5,276 nt of DNA from Candidatus Omnitrophota bacterium (GTDB taxonomy: Bacteria; Omnitrophota; Koll11; Zapsychrales; Fredricksoniimonadaceae). The notes under the pieces are model-generated. The model had not been told where the DNA came from and did not search any database. It worked only from the letters and a program-made list of their open reading frames with translations. The stretch covers positions 1 to 5,276 of the forward strand of contig JAHFGF010000119.1 in assembly GCA_023247595.1 (NCBI GenBank), in the 5' to 3' direction. Below, piece by piece: positions 5,233 to 5,276 of the stretch. The position numbers and the translations under genes are program-made. Within the stretch, counting starts at the first letter, position 1. Every line of letters begins with the position of its first letter.

Positions 5233-5276
5233 CTATCGGTAAAACATTTTGTTGCGCTCTTTGTCATCCATAAGCA

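Overview
The window reads as a chromosomal segment of a Gram-negative-type (diderm) bacterium. A LpxL/HtrB-like acyltransferase and a TonB-like protein both imply an outer membrane. The base composition is moderate and slightly AT-rich by eye. No marker gene fixes the lineage. The mix of genes, with short degenerate and palindromic repeats between them, would suit an uncultured diderm lineage such as Omnitrophota, but that is a low-confidence guess. No rRNA, tRNA, CRISPR array, phage gene or transposase is visible.

Layout: (1) 2-625 is the C-terminal part of an isocitrate dehydrogenase, cut by the left edge. (2) 626-756 is an intergenic region with a possible terminator hairpin and a degenerate 7-nt tandem repeat. 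(3) 757-1407 is lipB (octanoyltransferase). (4) 1411-1441 is a near-perfect palindrome. (5) 1452-1682 is a free-standing 76-residue lipoyl domain. (6) 1684-2847 is an MGDG synthase/UgtP-type glycolipid glycosyltransferase. (7) 2870-3733 is a LpxL-like acyltransferase. (8) 3730-4398 is a soluble family 2 glycosyltransferase. (9) 4391-5092 is a TonB-like protein with one N-terminal membrane segment. (10) 5093-5276 is non-coding as far as can be shown, apart from a GC-rich palindrome at 5215-5232 and a possible gene tail on the minus strand.

All six complete genes lie on the plus strand. From 1452 onward they are nearly contiguous: gaps of 1 and 22 nt, then overlaps of 4 and 8 nt. They therefore look like one transcription unit, possibly starting at lipB. 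Two themes meet in it. One is lipoylation: LipB and a protein that looks like its substrate. The other is envelope lipid work: a glycolipid glycosyltransferase, an acyltransferase, a polyprenyl-phosphate-type glycosyltransferase and a TonB-like energy transducer. The upstream isocitrate dehydrogenase feeds the 2-oxoglutarate node, where lipoylated complexes act, but the repeat-filled spacer may separate it transcriptionally.

I see no clearly new biological system. The points most worth a second look are the lone lipoyl domain beside lipB, the NADP-type residues in an otherwise IDH3-like isocitrate dehydrogenase, the conserved Ser/His pair in the TonB-like membrane segment, and three different kinds of intergenic repeat.
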